Source: Saussurea involucrata
Lineage: Eukaryota; Streptophyta; Magnoliopsida; Asterales; Asteraceae
DNA length: 64,000 bases
NCBI GenBank assembly: GCA_033807775.1
Contig: CM066320.1
Coordinates: 177,664,784 to 177,728,783, forward strand
Reading direction: 5' to 3'
Shown: positions 29,339-40,025 of the stretch, piece by piece
Layout: each line of letters begins with the position of its first letter
Numbering within the stretch: the first letter of the stretch is position 1
Translations under genes and position numbers: made by a program
The notes under the pieces: generated by a model
What the model saw: only the letters and a program-made list of their open reading frames with translations
Database searches by the model: none
What the model was told of the DNA's origin: nothing

Positions 29339-29789
29339 TGTAATACCCCGGGTAAATCCGTTAATTAAATTCTAGTTCCGTTAAGTTTATTTTCTTTATA
29401 ATTGATGTTAGGGTAAGTTTAGGAGGGTTTATAAGTTTAAAGGGTAAAAGTTTGACCAAAGGATAAATTAAAGGTGTATTAGTTATTAGTGAGGAGTTTA
29501 GGGTGGAAATGGTAAATATATGTAGATATTACCATTTTAGTTTTCTGATATTTTCATATCAGCTAAAGATCAGATTTCAAGTGTGTGTTAGTGTGTGTAT
29601 TGAGAGAAAAGAAGAAAAGGAAGAAAATAAAGCAATAGGACATCATTTGGTGTACTTGGAAGAGATTAAGGTATGTTTTCTTTGTATTTTATGTTTGTAA
29701 GTGTTTATGGATGATTGCTATCGGAGTAGAATCATTAAGTTCGTGTCTGAGGTTAAAATCTGTCGAATCTGGGTAAAAATGGGGTAAAC

Positions 29790-30060
29790 CGACAGAGGTG
29801 CCCGGATAAGATGAATGTATCCGGGTAGTTTTGTTGAAGGTGTCCGGATGACGTTCTGAAGGTGTCCGGACAGGGTTTTATCCGGGTAAGTCCTTTTTGT
29901 TATACTTTTCCGGATGGAATAGGATACCGGATGGCGTCCGGATTACTTTGGTGTCCGGATTCCTTATGCTGTCCAGGAAGTTGTTCTGTCCGGATTAGTC
30001 TTGTTGTCCGGATTCTTTGTGTTGTCCGGAAAGTTGTCCGGATACTTTGAGGTTTCCGGA
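29790..30060 (+). repeat. Dispersed (G/T)TCCGGAT motif array
   Basis: Twelve CCGGA words, mostly as gtccggat or ttccggat, at irregular spacing. The 3' LTR has the same array with a few losses at 33195-33470. Confidence 0.85.
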
Positions 30061-30420
30061 TAACTTGGCTGTTTGGGTAAATTTTGAGGATAAAAGTTAT
30101 GTAGATGTATCTAGAGTCCATAACCTGCTAGTAAGTCTTATACATAAGTTGGTAAGGAGATATTTGTATGTAAATGGTTTCAGATTCTGAGGTATTTGGT
30201 TAAAGGATCGGCTAGCTCGGAGAAAGGCTTGGAAGCGTATTTTAAGCATTCAAGGTGAGTTTTGATGTAAAACATTTTGAACTGGAATACATATGTGTAT
30301 AAATATATATATGAGATGATTATGTGGTAGGAATATGATTATGTGTATATAAATGACAATATGATGTAATGAGATATATATTGTATTTATATAAGCTTTG
30401 CACTACACGAGTGCACTTGT

Positions 30421-30535
30421 TGCCGGGTTCCGGTGTGCGGACCGGTGTGTAGCCGGGTTCCGGTGTGCGGACCGGTGAGTAGTCGGGTTCCGGTGTGCGG
30501 ACCGACAGGTAGCCGGGTTCCGGTGAGCGGACCGG
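30421..30535 (+). repeat. 30-bp tandem repeat x 4 in gypsy LTR
   Basis: The unit is close to gccgggttccggtgtgcgga plus ccggtgtgta. The second LTR has it at 33834-33948. Minus-strand frames across it (repeating TPEPGY) are repeat-encoded. Confidence 0.9.
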
Positions 30536-30999
30536 TTGTTGATTTATTAGTTGGCTTGCTACCAACTAATATGGCCATTTGTGGAGGAATAAGGTGAATG
30601 AGATGTACGATGCACGAGTCTGGATTGGTATTTAAATACGTGTGGTATGTTTATATTTTACGAAAGGATTATCAAAGGTTTATCTAAACTATTTTGATAC
30701 AAAGGATTTACATAAAAGGTTTTATAATGATTTTGGAAAGGACCGGGATTAACTCACTAGACCCGTTTGGTCTAACCCTCATTTTGTTTTCAAAAATATG
30801 TTTTCCAGGTTAAGGATCGGCAGGAGAGGATGAAGTGTAGGAAGCTTTTGATGGATGTTAATTAGGAAGCTTTTATATATTTTGTAATGTCAAGACTAAT
30901 GAGACCGTACTTGGTTTGTTATGTAACTTTTGTTGAAAATCAATGATATGTATGAATGTTATGTATTATGATGTATGTTATGGGATTTGGGTCGTTACA

Positions 31000-31016
31000 A
31001 ATGGTATCAGAGCCCT
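31000..31016 (+). other. Primer binding site of gag-only gypsy element
   Basis: aatggtatcagagccc directly after the LTR, matching the initiator-Met tRNA 3' end. Confidence 0.88.
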
Positions 31017-31260
31017 AGTTTAAGGGATTTAGGTATTTGTACCCGTACCTAGACTTAAACTGCATGTGAAGTAGGATGTCCTTGATATATTAGAACCTTG
31101 GGATGCTAAGTATAAAAGGTAGAAGGAACATCATGTAAGGTAATTTCAGATTACACCTGGCCAGTGTAATTGTGATCTTACAGGTGCATGTTTGGACTGG
31201 GATACCTTATTATATGGGGTATGTGCTTATGTGTATATTAATCTTGTCTAAATCTACAGA

Positions 31261-32515
31261 ATGGCAAGCGGTACTAGAAATACGACTAGAGAGGGAGGAA
31301 GAAATCCTAATAGAACGAATCCAACAGTCGGGACAAGGGGAAGAGGAAGAGAAAGAGGTAGGGGCAGAACCGGAGGTAGAGTTCAGGGGCAAGGTACGGA
31401 GTTTATTTCAAGAAACGATCTGATGGCGGAGATGGGAAGACTTCAAGCAAATATCCAGACTATGTTCGACCAAGCTCGTCATACTGAAACACCAGATCCT
31501 GGTTTGGAAGACGAAATGCCCATTACACCTACGGTTATACCAGTGTCAAGAAGGTGTGATTACAAGATGTTCCTAAACTGTAGACCTCCAACTTACTCAG
31601 GAGATAGAGACCCAGTGAAGGCGATGAGATGGTTAAAAGAAATAGAAGCCATCTTCAAGACCAGTAAGTGTGCGGATGAGGACAGAGTATTATACGGAAC
31701 AGCGATGTTGAAGGAAGAAGCTCTGTACTGGTGGGAAGCTCACATTGATTCCACAAGGTCGGATGTATACTCTACTTTTACTTGGGACGAATTCGCAACA
31801 GCTTTCAAAGGACAGTTTTGTTCTCAAGCAGCAGTTAGACAACTGGAAGAGGAGTTCATGAACCTACACCAGCGAAGTTTATCGGTTAGGGATTACACCG
31901 CTCTCTTTCTGGAGAAGTCTCGCTTTGCGGAGTACTATGTTGCCACGGAGGCTCTAAAGATGGAAAGGTTTATTTTTGGGTTAAATGCAGAAATTAGAAA
32001 GCTAGTGACTGCAAAAAGGACCCGATACCTTCTCAGCCGCAGTGGATGCCGCGGAAAATGTGGAACAGGATGACAGGAGATACGTTGGTGATAAGAGTGC
32101 TGGGAAAAGAAAACTGGAAGAAATAATGTACGATTCGGAAGAATACGAATCCCCGAGGTTTGATAGTTATTCACCTTTCAGACCAGTTGAAAGACCATGC
32201 CCAAAATGCAATCGTGTTCATCAAGGAAACTGTTATGTGGATTCCCGAAGTTGTTACAAATGTGGAAAGACTGGTCACATTATTAGAGACTGTCGGGTAA
32301 CTCGATTCTGTTTCGTTTGCAATTCCCCCGATCATCTTCAGTATGAATGTCCACAGTGGAAAGCGCGTCAGGGTAGTACAACAGTGAGACCAACGGAAGT
32401 TGAGTCGGGAAAGGTACAAGGGTCTGGAGCACAGAGAGTTCAAGGCCGTGTTTTTCAGATGACGGAACAAGAGGTGGAAGAAAGTCTTGATGAGGTTACA
32501 GGTATAATTCTATAA
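31261..32515 (+). pseudogene. Ty3/gypsy gag with one frameshift
   Basis: It starts at ATG 31261, after the word 'tctacaga'. An Arg/Gly-rich N-terminus (RGRGRERGRGR) is followed by the retrotransposon gag domain (FLNCRPPTYSGDRDPVKAM, ALYWWEAHI, FKGQFC, RDYTALFLEKSRFAEYY). A one-base change in the A run near 32010-32016 shifts the frame, and the C-terminal part continues to 32515 with zinc knuckles (CPKCNRVHQGNC, CYKCGKTGHIIRDC, CFVCNSPDHLQYEC). The normal protease and RT that follow gag in gypsy polyproteins are absent. About 220 non-coding bases lead to the polypurine tract. Confidence 0.9.
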
Positions 32516-32721
32516 ACTCTATACGTGCTAAGGTGTTATCTGACTTCGGTGAAAACTGATAATCTGTATTTCCGTGCTTTTGTTGCTTATATGTGTTAGA
32601 GGTATAGATAGGTGTGGGATGTCTATTTAGTTAGTTCCTACGGTTTTGATTGAGTTCGAGGTAGTAGTGGAAACTAAGTATTCATACCTTTTCGCTTAAC
32701 CGAATTCCGGGACGGAATTCT

Positions 32722-32737
32722 TTTAAGGGGGAGATGA
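32722..32737 (+). other. Polypurine tract of gag-only gypsy element
   Basis: aagggggagatga right before the 3' LTR. Confidence 0.85.
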
Positions 32738-34412
32738 TGTAATACCCTGGGTAAATCCGTTAATTAAATTCTAGTTCCGTTAAGTTTATTTTCTTTATAA
32801 TTGATGTTAGGGTAAGTTTAGGAGGGTTTATAAGTTTAAAGGGTAAAAGTTTGACCAAAGGATAAATTAAAGGTGTATTAGTTATTAGTGAGGAGTTTAG
32901 GGTGGAAATGGTAAATATATGTAGATATTACCATTTTAGTTTTCTGATATTTTCATATCAGCTAAAGATCAGATTTCAAGTGTGTGTTAGTGTGTGTATT
33001 GAGAGAAAAGAAGAAAAGGAAGAAAAGAAAGCAATAGGACATCATTTGGTGTACTTGGAAGAGATTAAGGTATGTTTTCTTTGTATTTTATGTTTGTAAG
33101 TGTTTATGGATGATTGCTATCGGAGTAGAATCATTAAGTTCGTGTCTGAGGTTAAAATCTGTCGAATCTGGGTAAAAATGGGGTAAACCGACAGAGGTGC
33201 CCGGATAAGATGAATGTATCCGGGTAGTTTTGTTGAAGGTGTCCGGATGACGTTCTGAAGGTGTCCGGACAGGGTTTTATCCGGGTAAGTCCTTTTTGTT
33301 ATACTTTTCCGGATGGAATAGGATACCGGATGGCGTCCGGATTACTTTGGTGTCCGGATTCCTTATGCTGTCCGGGAAGTTGTTCTGTCCGGATTAGTCT
33401 TGTTGTTTGGATTCTTTGTGTTGTCCGGAAAGTTGTCCGGATACATTGAGGTTTCCGGATAACTTGGCTGTTTGGGTAAATTTTGAGGATAAAAGTTATG
33501 TAGATGTATCTAGAGTCCATAACCTGCTAGTAAGTCTTATACATAAGTTGGTAAGGAGATATTTGTATGTAAATGGTTTCAGATTCTGAGGTATTTGGAT
33601 AAAGGATCGGCTAGCTCGGAGAAAGGCTTGGAAGCGTATTTTAAGCATTCAAGGTGAGTTTTGATGTAAAACGTTTTGAACTGGAATACATATGTGTATA
33701 AATATATATATATATATATATATATGAGATGATTATGTGGTAGGAATATGATTATGTGTATATAAATGACAATATGATGTAATGAGATATATATTGTATT
33801 TATATAAGCTTTGCACTACACGAGTGCACTTGTTGCCGGGTTCCGGTGTGCGGACCGGTGTGTAGCCGGGTTCCGGTGTGCGGACCGGTGAGTAGTCGGG
33901 TTCCGGTGTGCGGACCGACAGGTAGCCGGGTTCCGGTGAGCGGACCGGTTGTTGATTTATTAGTTGGCTTGCTACCAACTAATATGGCCATTTGTGGAGG
34001 AATAAGGTGAATGAGATGTACGATGCACGAGTCTGGATTGGTATTTAAATACGTGTGGTATGTTTATATTTTACGAAAGGATTATCAAAGGTTTATCTAA
34101 ACTATTTTGATACAAAGGATTTACATAAAAGGTTTTATAATGATTTTGGAAAGGACCGGGATTAACTCACTAGACCCGTTTGGTCTAACCCTCATTTTGT
34201 TTTCAAAAATATGTTTTCCAGGTTAAGGATCGGCAGGAGAGGATGAAGTGTAGGAAGCTTTTGATGGATGTTAATTAGGAAGCTTTTATATATTTTGTAA
34301 TGTCAAGACTAATGAGACCGTACTTGGTTTGTTATGTAACTTTTGTTGAAAATCAATGATGTGTATGAATGTTATGTATTATGATGTATGTTATGGGATT
34401 TGGGTCGTTACA
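32738..34412 (+). repeat. 3' LTR of gag-only gypsy element
   Basis: 1675 bases, over 99 percent like 29339-30999 by eye. It is longer mainly by extra TA units near 33705. Confidence 0.95.
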
Positions 34413-34417
34413 ACAGA

Positions 34418-34583
34418 CGGCAAATCTGTTTAAGGGAATCGTGTCCAACACGAGCCTCAGCGGTTCTCGTTTATAGGAATTCGTTTCCTTTCCGTTCTTT
34501 CTGCTTCATCTTATTTCTGTTTCGTTTTTCGTTATTTAATAATTAATCCTGTGTATGATTAATATACAGTAAAATTACCAACA
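34418..34583 (+). repeat. copia-AB LTR, copy A, right part
   Basis: Continuation of the LTR broken at 29339. It ends ttaccaaca at 34583. Confidence 0.88.
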
Positions 34584-35340
34584 ATCTTAAACAGATTTAT
34601 TAAAGAGATGTCTTAAACAGAATTTGATTAAACATAATTCGTAAACGAAGTTAATCGAGTTTGTTTCGATTTTCGTTCGTGTCTTAAACGAATTGGTAAA
34701 CGAAGTTAATCGAGTATGTTTCGATTTCCTGTCGTATTTTAAACAGAATTGAAAATGAAGATGATCGAGTTTGTTTCGATTTTATGTCGTGTCTTAATCA
34801 AACTTATTAACGAGATTAATCGAGTTTGTTTCGATATAATTCGTTTTGTGAAAATGGTTTATTAATCGAGTTTTGTTTCGATATAATTCGTTTCGTGAAA
34901 ACCGTTTATTAATCGAGTTTTGTTTCGATATAATTCGTTTTGTGAAAACAGTTTATTAATCGAGTTTGTTTCGATTATTAATCGACTTTGTCTCGATTTA
35001 ATTGTTTTTGTCGTGTATAACAGATTAGTAATCGACTTGGTTTCGATTTAATTCGTTTCTGTTATACGTAAACAGATTAGTGATCGAGTTAGTTTCGATT
35101 TAATTATTTTCTGTTGTGTGTAAACGTTTTAATCGATTATGTATCGATTTTCTGCCGTTTATAAACAGATTCTTAATTGACTTGAATTCGATTTAATTCT
35201 TTGATGTTGTGTGTAAACATTTTAATCGATTATGTTTCAATTTTCTGTCGTTTATAAACAAAATCTAAATCGAGTGTGTTTTGATTTAAATTCTTTTCTG
35301 TTGTATATAAACAGATTGATATTTCAATTTTGTTCATGTG
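34584..35340 (+). repeat. AATCGA/TCGATT palindrome-like repeat array (internal B)
   Basis: More than a dozen degenerate units of 45-65 bases built around aatcgagtttgtttcgatt, an interrupted inverted repeat. Some are spaced by 'aattcgttttgtgaaaaca' words. It starts where a primer binding site would be expected after the LTR, and no tRNA complement is present. Confidence 0.85.
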
Positions 35341-35359
35341 AAATTTGTTTTCTAAAATA

Positions 35360-35585
35360 GTGAACGAAGACTTGGTGGCAATGATCATGGATTATTCGGC
35401 CATGGAGGCGCTGATATCAAGGGTGTTGGGGATGTCATTTTGAAGATGACTTCCGGGAAAGAGCTCAAGCTTAAGGATGTTTTGTATGTCCCGGGGCTTC
35501 GTAAGAACCTCGTTTCGGGGTGTTTGTTAAACAAGTTTGGTTTAAACTAGTGTCTGAGTTGGACAAGTTTGTTTTTGTCCAAAAG
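35360..35585 (+). pseudogene. copia protease-region fragment, internal B
   Basis: Same segment as 13186-13400, reading DVLYVPGLRKNLVSGC without the TGA of copy A. It breaks off at ttttgtccaaaag, and sequence equal to the start of the 73-bp repeat follows. Relative to copy A, about 590 bases are missing here. Confidence 0.75.
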
Positions 35586-35694
35586 TTTAAGTTGAAAATC
35601 AACTTAATATAGACCAAAAGAAGGTCTAGATTAATTTACACAAGTTTGTCTTGTCTAAAAATGAAGTTGAAAATCAACTTAATATAGACAAAGG

Positions 35695-36505
35695 ATGTGA
35701 AAGCTGGTTTTCTAAATGGAAATCTATATGGAGCAGCCTGAGGGATTCGTTACCCCAAGGCAAAAGAACAAGGTTTGTAAACTTGTTAAGTCTTTGTATG
35801 GCCTAAAGCAAGCTCCAAAGCAATGGCATCAAAAGTTTGATCAAGCCATGTTAGAAAACGATTATAAAATAAGTGAGTGTGACAAATGTGTTTATATGAA
35901 AAACACCACTCATGGTTATGTCATCTTGTGTTCATATGTTGATAATATGCTTATCATTGGTAGTGATGACAAAAAAATGATAAGGTCCACGAAGGATATG
36001 TTGAAATCCAAGTTTGACATGAAAGACATGGGTTTAGCGGAAGTGATTCTTGGGGTCAAGATCACAAGAACCCATTATGGTCTGATGTTAAGTCAAACAC
36101 ATTACGTGGACAAGATTTTGAGAAAATTAATAAAAGGAGATACTAGTATAGCTAGAACTCCGATTGACTCTAATAGATCCACGATGGAATCTGAATTTAT
36201 CGCCTTGGATAAATATGTTTTTTATTTAAATGGCTACGTTAGTTTGTGGAAGATATTCCCGGATGACCTAAGCCGGTAACGGTCATTTGGTATACATTGT
36301 GATAACCGATCGGAAATTGGTAGAGCTCAAAGTACAATGTATGATGGGAAGTCTAGACACATTAGACGTAGACATAATATGATACGACAATTACTCTCTA
36401 CTGGAGTTATCACGATTGACTATGTGAAGTCAAAGGATAACGTTGCGGATCCGCTTACGAAAAGTCTAAGTAGAGATTTAGTCCATAAGTCGTCAAGAGG
36501 AATTT
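35695..36505 (+). pseudogene. copia RT/RNase H fragment, internal B
   Basis: The frame 35716-36279 is open over the RT end that is frameshifted in copy A: MEQPEGFVTPRQ, LYGLKQAPKQWH, SYVDNMLIIGSDDKKMI, then FDMKDMGLAEVILGVKITR. The YVDN in place of YVDD is shared by both copies, so it predates their separation. A large deletion joins the RT end to a piece of RNase H (STMESEFIALD), and the last RNase H part (SRHIRRRHNM, KSKDNVADPLTK) continues in another frame to about 36500. It cannot encode an active enzyme. Confidence 0.85.
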
Positions 36506-37026
36506 GACTAAAGCCCTTGAATAAATAATTCATGCAAAGGAAACCTTACCCAGAAGACTGGAGATCCCAAGATCTGGGTTCAAAAGGACAACCTAGTTGT
36601 ATGAATGAAGGAGGTCACTGTGGGGGAATAAACTTCATAATCAGTGATAGTGAGGCTAAGCGTATAGCTTTTAATGATTATTGAAAATCACCTATGTGAG
36701 AGAGAAGTGGGGTCGCTTTGAAGGGAATTGTGGGGGCGCAATTCCTAACTGCTCTCGCTGAACCAGGCTAGTGTTCATGACCATAACGAACACGACTATG
36801 AGGATATGACTTGTTAGGAAGAGTCTTGTGTGAAATGTATTGTCGTCTACATAAATGGTAGTTCAGTTCAAAGACATCGAGTCTACTGACAACTAGGAGA
36901 CTAAGTATGTTTCACAAGGGAAGGTTCAAAGGGTAACACCTACCTATCCTATGCAGGATTCGACTATTGGAAATTTCGTAGGGAAATTTTCGTATGCTTA
37001 GATCGATCTCCATTCATGTGGGGGAT
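36506..37026 (+). other. copia internal B, 3' segment with polypurine tract
   Basis: Shared with 27959-28486. Its start gives the empty-site sequence for the Sirevirus insertion. Ends tgtgggggat. Confidence 0.8.
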
Positions 37027-37258
37027 TGTTGGAAATTTTAGTAAAAAAATATGGTTTTTACTAAACTTTGGACGCATTTAAATCTATGTATATGTGTTAT
37101 ATATAATTAACTCTTAGTGGGTTTATGTTCTCTTATATGAGAGTTTCGAAACGATATATAATACGTCCAAAACGGAGTATGTGTGAATGAGGTATCGATG
37201 CTCAAAGATGAGTAATTGGATGAAATTAGCAAAAACCAAGTTGGGTGTGGGAGGGTGT
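37027..37258 (+). repeat. copia-AB LTR, copy B, left part
   Basis: Matches 28487-28720. Interrupted after ggtgt (37254-37258) by the solo LTR. Confidence 0.9.
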
Positions 37259-40020
37259 TGTAACACCCTTAAATTTGGAACGAGCAACTAAAATAAAATT
37301 TCAATAAAGTACCCAACGAGATAAGAATCATTTCTACAATTCAATCCTTAAAATACCTCGGAATTTAAAACATTATAATTCCCTCAAAAAAATAACTTAA
37401 ACGGGTTACTTAACACAACACAAGTTGCTAATTCCAAGGACGTGCGGAAGACTTCCCTAAATCAAATCACCTCGCGAGCACTCTACTAGCACACGACCTT
37501 TCACACGTGTCACTAGAACTATTCCCAACCTGAGACCTGTTGCACATGCCGACAAATGAAAAGGGTTAGACTTACGCCTAGTGAGTTCAAGCATTTTATC
37601 ATGACTATATAAAAACATAAATCGAATGAGTAATAGTTTTAGTCATGATTTCAAAAGAGTTTAATTCAAATACAAATCACCCATTTTTCCAACTCACACG
37701 ATTCCCATGTTAAAATCTTTATTAAAACATGATTTCTCAATAATAGGCTTATTCACAAAGTCAACGAAAAAGTGAAATAGTATTTGTCATTCAAAACAAT
37801 TAAACTTATAAATTATTTGCCATTATCCCAAAACATCCCAATCATGGATGAAACATAATCCACGACTCGTATACGTTGAGAGCAATTCTCATAAGTATAA
37901 CACATTACCGAAAACGTGGATAAGCAAGAATACACAAAACATTACTCGCGGGTAAGATATAACCTACCACTTACGTACCATGGAAATAATTCATATAAAT
38001 AATAAATGTCACCGAAAACATGAGTAGAAACAAATACCCGAAACAACACCTTTCGGTGACGGGGGAGACCCGTATACATCGTACGTGACGGAACACTAAA
38101 GTAGGTCACTTACTATGTAATAAAAACACCCACGTGGATTACTCTGGTAAAACTGAGCCTAATCACTCCAGATCTATTGCCCACGAGACTAGGATGCCCC
38201 CAACCTCAACCACTCTAGGTCTATACGTTGAGTCACCAAATCCACAACAACACATTACGGATTACACTCTACTGCCCATGAGACGACGTCCGACCCTCCA
38301 GGTCCACGCCTTACCTATCATGGGACTCGATGCCTATCCCGTGCTAAGCACATATATGGAATAACACCTTACTGTCCATGAGACGACGCCCGACCATCTA
38401 GGTCCACGCCTTACCTATCATGGTTCCCGATGCCTATTCCGTGCTACAAAAGAAACTAACGTCTCGTAAACTGGGCTCAATCAATTCCGACCTCTTGCCC
38501 GCGAGACTAAGGGAAACTCAAATGCCTATGGATCCATAGCTAACAAGGTCTAAATATTACACAACCCCAAATGAATAAACAAATGCATTCAAAACATGCA
38601 ATTCCCCAATAACGTAATTCATGATCAAAACTCAACTTTGAGCTATCAAAACTGGACAAATGTCCCCAAGACATAATAAAATCAATACCGAGCCACAAGC
38701 TCAACTAACTCGAAAGATAGATTATGAAAAGTTATGAAATGACACCAAATATAACAACACATACCATTTGCCGGTTAATACCTCAATTCTATGAAAATCC
38801 GAAATAAAACCTTGAATCGGGATAACCCTCATTTCCAAAGAGGACTCACACTCTTAATATTCTCAAAATAACCCATAACACTAAAAGTGCATTTCCCAAA
38901 TGGTTCATTGAAATCATTTACACATATATGATTAAACCATCAAATAGACATCATTTTGAGCAATTAATCTTTTAAAGACAAATTATGGTTTCTAACCATC
39001 CAAATATCCAAAAGCCCCAAATATGGGTGTTTTACACAATTATGAAGATAAACACTTCAAAATAGTTAAACTATCCAAATAACTCAACCACAGATATTTT
39101 CAAGTAAAAGACACAAATATTTGGAAAATATTATTTTTGGCATGTACAAAGTTTTCGCAAAGTAACTTGAACTTACCTTGCTAGATTTAAGCTAAATCTA
39201 GAGTTTTTCCAACGTAAGCTCCTTTGATGAAGTTTGCATCCTCAAGGTCAAAACTTCCAAACCCTAGATTTATGAGTTTCCAACCATTAATACCAAAGTC
39301 TAACCATAAGGAATCATTCCTCAAACATTTCCATCTAAAACCCCCAAATTATACCAAACCCTAGTTCTTGGTGATGAAAAAACAAGGTTTCTTTGACCAT
39401 TCATCATCAAATTCGTCCCACAACACCACAAGGTATATAGAAGATGAAATCAACAACAATAACACCTTTGGATAGGAAGAGATTACCTTTAACACTTGAC
39501 TCCTCCAAAAGTTGGCTCCTAAACTCCCAAAAAGCTTCAAACCTTCAAGTGTTCAACAATGGAGGAAATGGGTTATGTTAGGTAGAGAAGATGAAGAGGA
39601 GAGGGGTTCTAGGGTTTCTAGTAAGAGAAACCGATTTTCAGAGAGAGAGTTGAGAGGAATCAATCTTGGATGATAAATGAGAAAGAAGCTAGTTGAACCC
39701 CTTTAAAACCCGATCTGAAACAGCCCTCTAGCACCCTGGCGCAACATTGACAGGGGCATAGTCGCGACCCCCCTGTCACCTTTCTGTTTGATTTCTCGAT
39801 TTGCCCCTCCATCGCGACAATGACACCGCGACAATGACACGGTCATTGTCGCTGGTCATAGTCGCACAAGACGTACCGAACCCCGAAACTCAACTTTTCA
39901 ACGCCAAAACTCCCGATACTCTTAGAGACTTTACGTAACGTCTTCCAAACATAAATCCCACCATTTTCAAGATGCAAAACATTTGGATGGTATTTATTTA
40001 CCGAAATTACGGGTGTTACA
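37259..40020 (-). mobile_element. Solo LTR of a Ty3/gypsy element, 2.76 kb, with GGTGT TSD
   Basis: It starts TGTAACACCC and ends GGGTGTTACA, flanked by ggtgt at 37254-37258 and 40021-40025. LTR copy A shows the same site unbroken. It has no gag or pol, no primer site and no internal LTR copy, so it is best read as a solo LTR left by LTR-LTR recombination. The minus-strand reading (TGTAACACCCGTAATTTCGG) looks like the 5' start of chromovirus LTRs, hence the strand. It contains a roughly 100-bp duplicated segment at about 38268-38450. Confidence 0.85.
38268..38460 (+). repeat. Two-copy tandem repeat (~98 bp) in solo LTR
   Basis: The block starting ccatgagacgacgtccgacc recurs as ccatgagacgacgcccgacc about 98 bases on, with the following 'tccacgccttacctatcatgg' also repeated. 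Confidence 0.8.
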
Positions 40021-40025
40021 GGTGT

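Larger units (their letters stand above)
29339..30999 (+). repeat. 5' LTR of gag-only gypsy element
   Basis: TGTAATACC...CGTTACA, 1661 bases. It contains twelve CCGGA words in about 270 bases (29790-30060) and a four-copy 30-bp repeat (30421-30535). Confidence 0.95.
29339..34412 (+). mobile_element. Gag-only Ty3/gypsy element (TR-GAG type)
   Basis: 5074 bases with two LTRs (29339-30999 and 32738-34412), primer site, a gypsy-type gag, polypurine tract and perfect ACAGA target duplications. No protease, RT, RNase H or integrase. The LTRs differ at roughly ten substitutions plus a TA-repeat length change, so insertion was recent even though the element cannot move itself. It must have used enzymes from another gypsy element. 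TR-GAG elements of this architecture are known in plants. Confidence 0.92.

Noticed and set aside
30320..30578. Minus-strand frames with repeating TPEPGY
   Set aside because: They are encoded by the 30-bp tandem repeat in the gypsy LTR and occur again in the other LTR.
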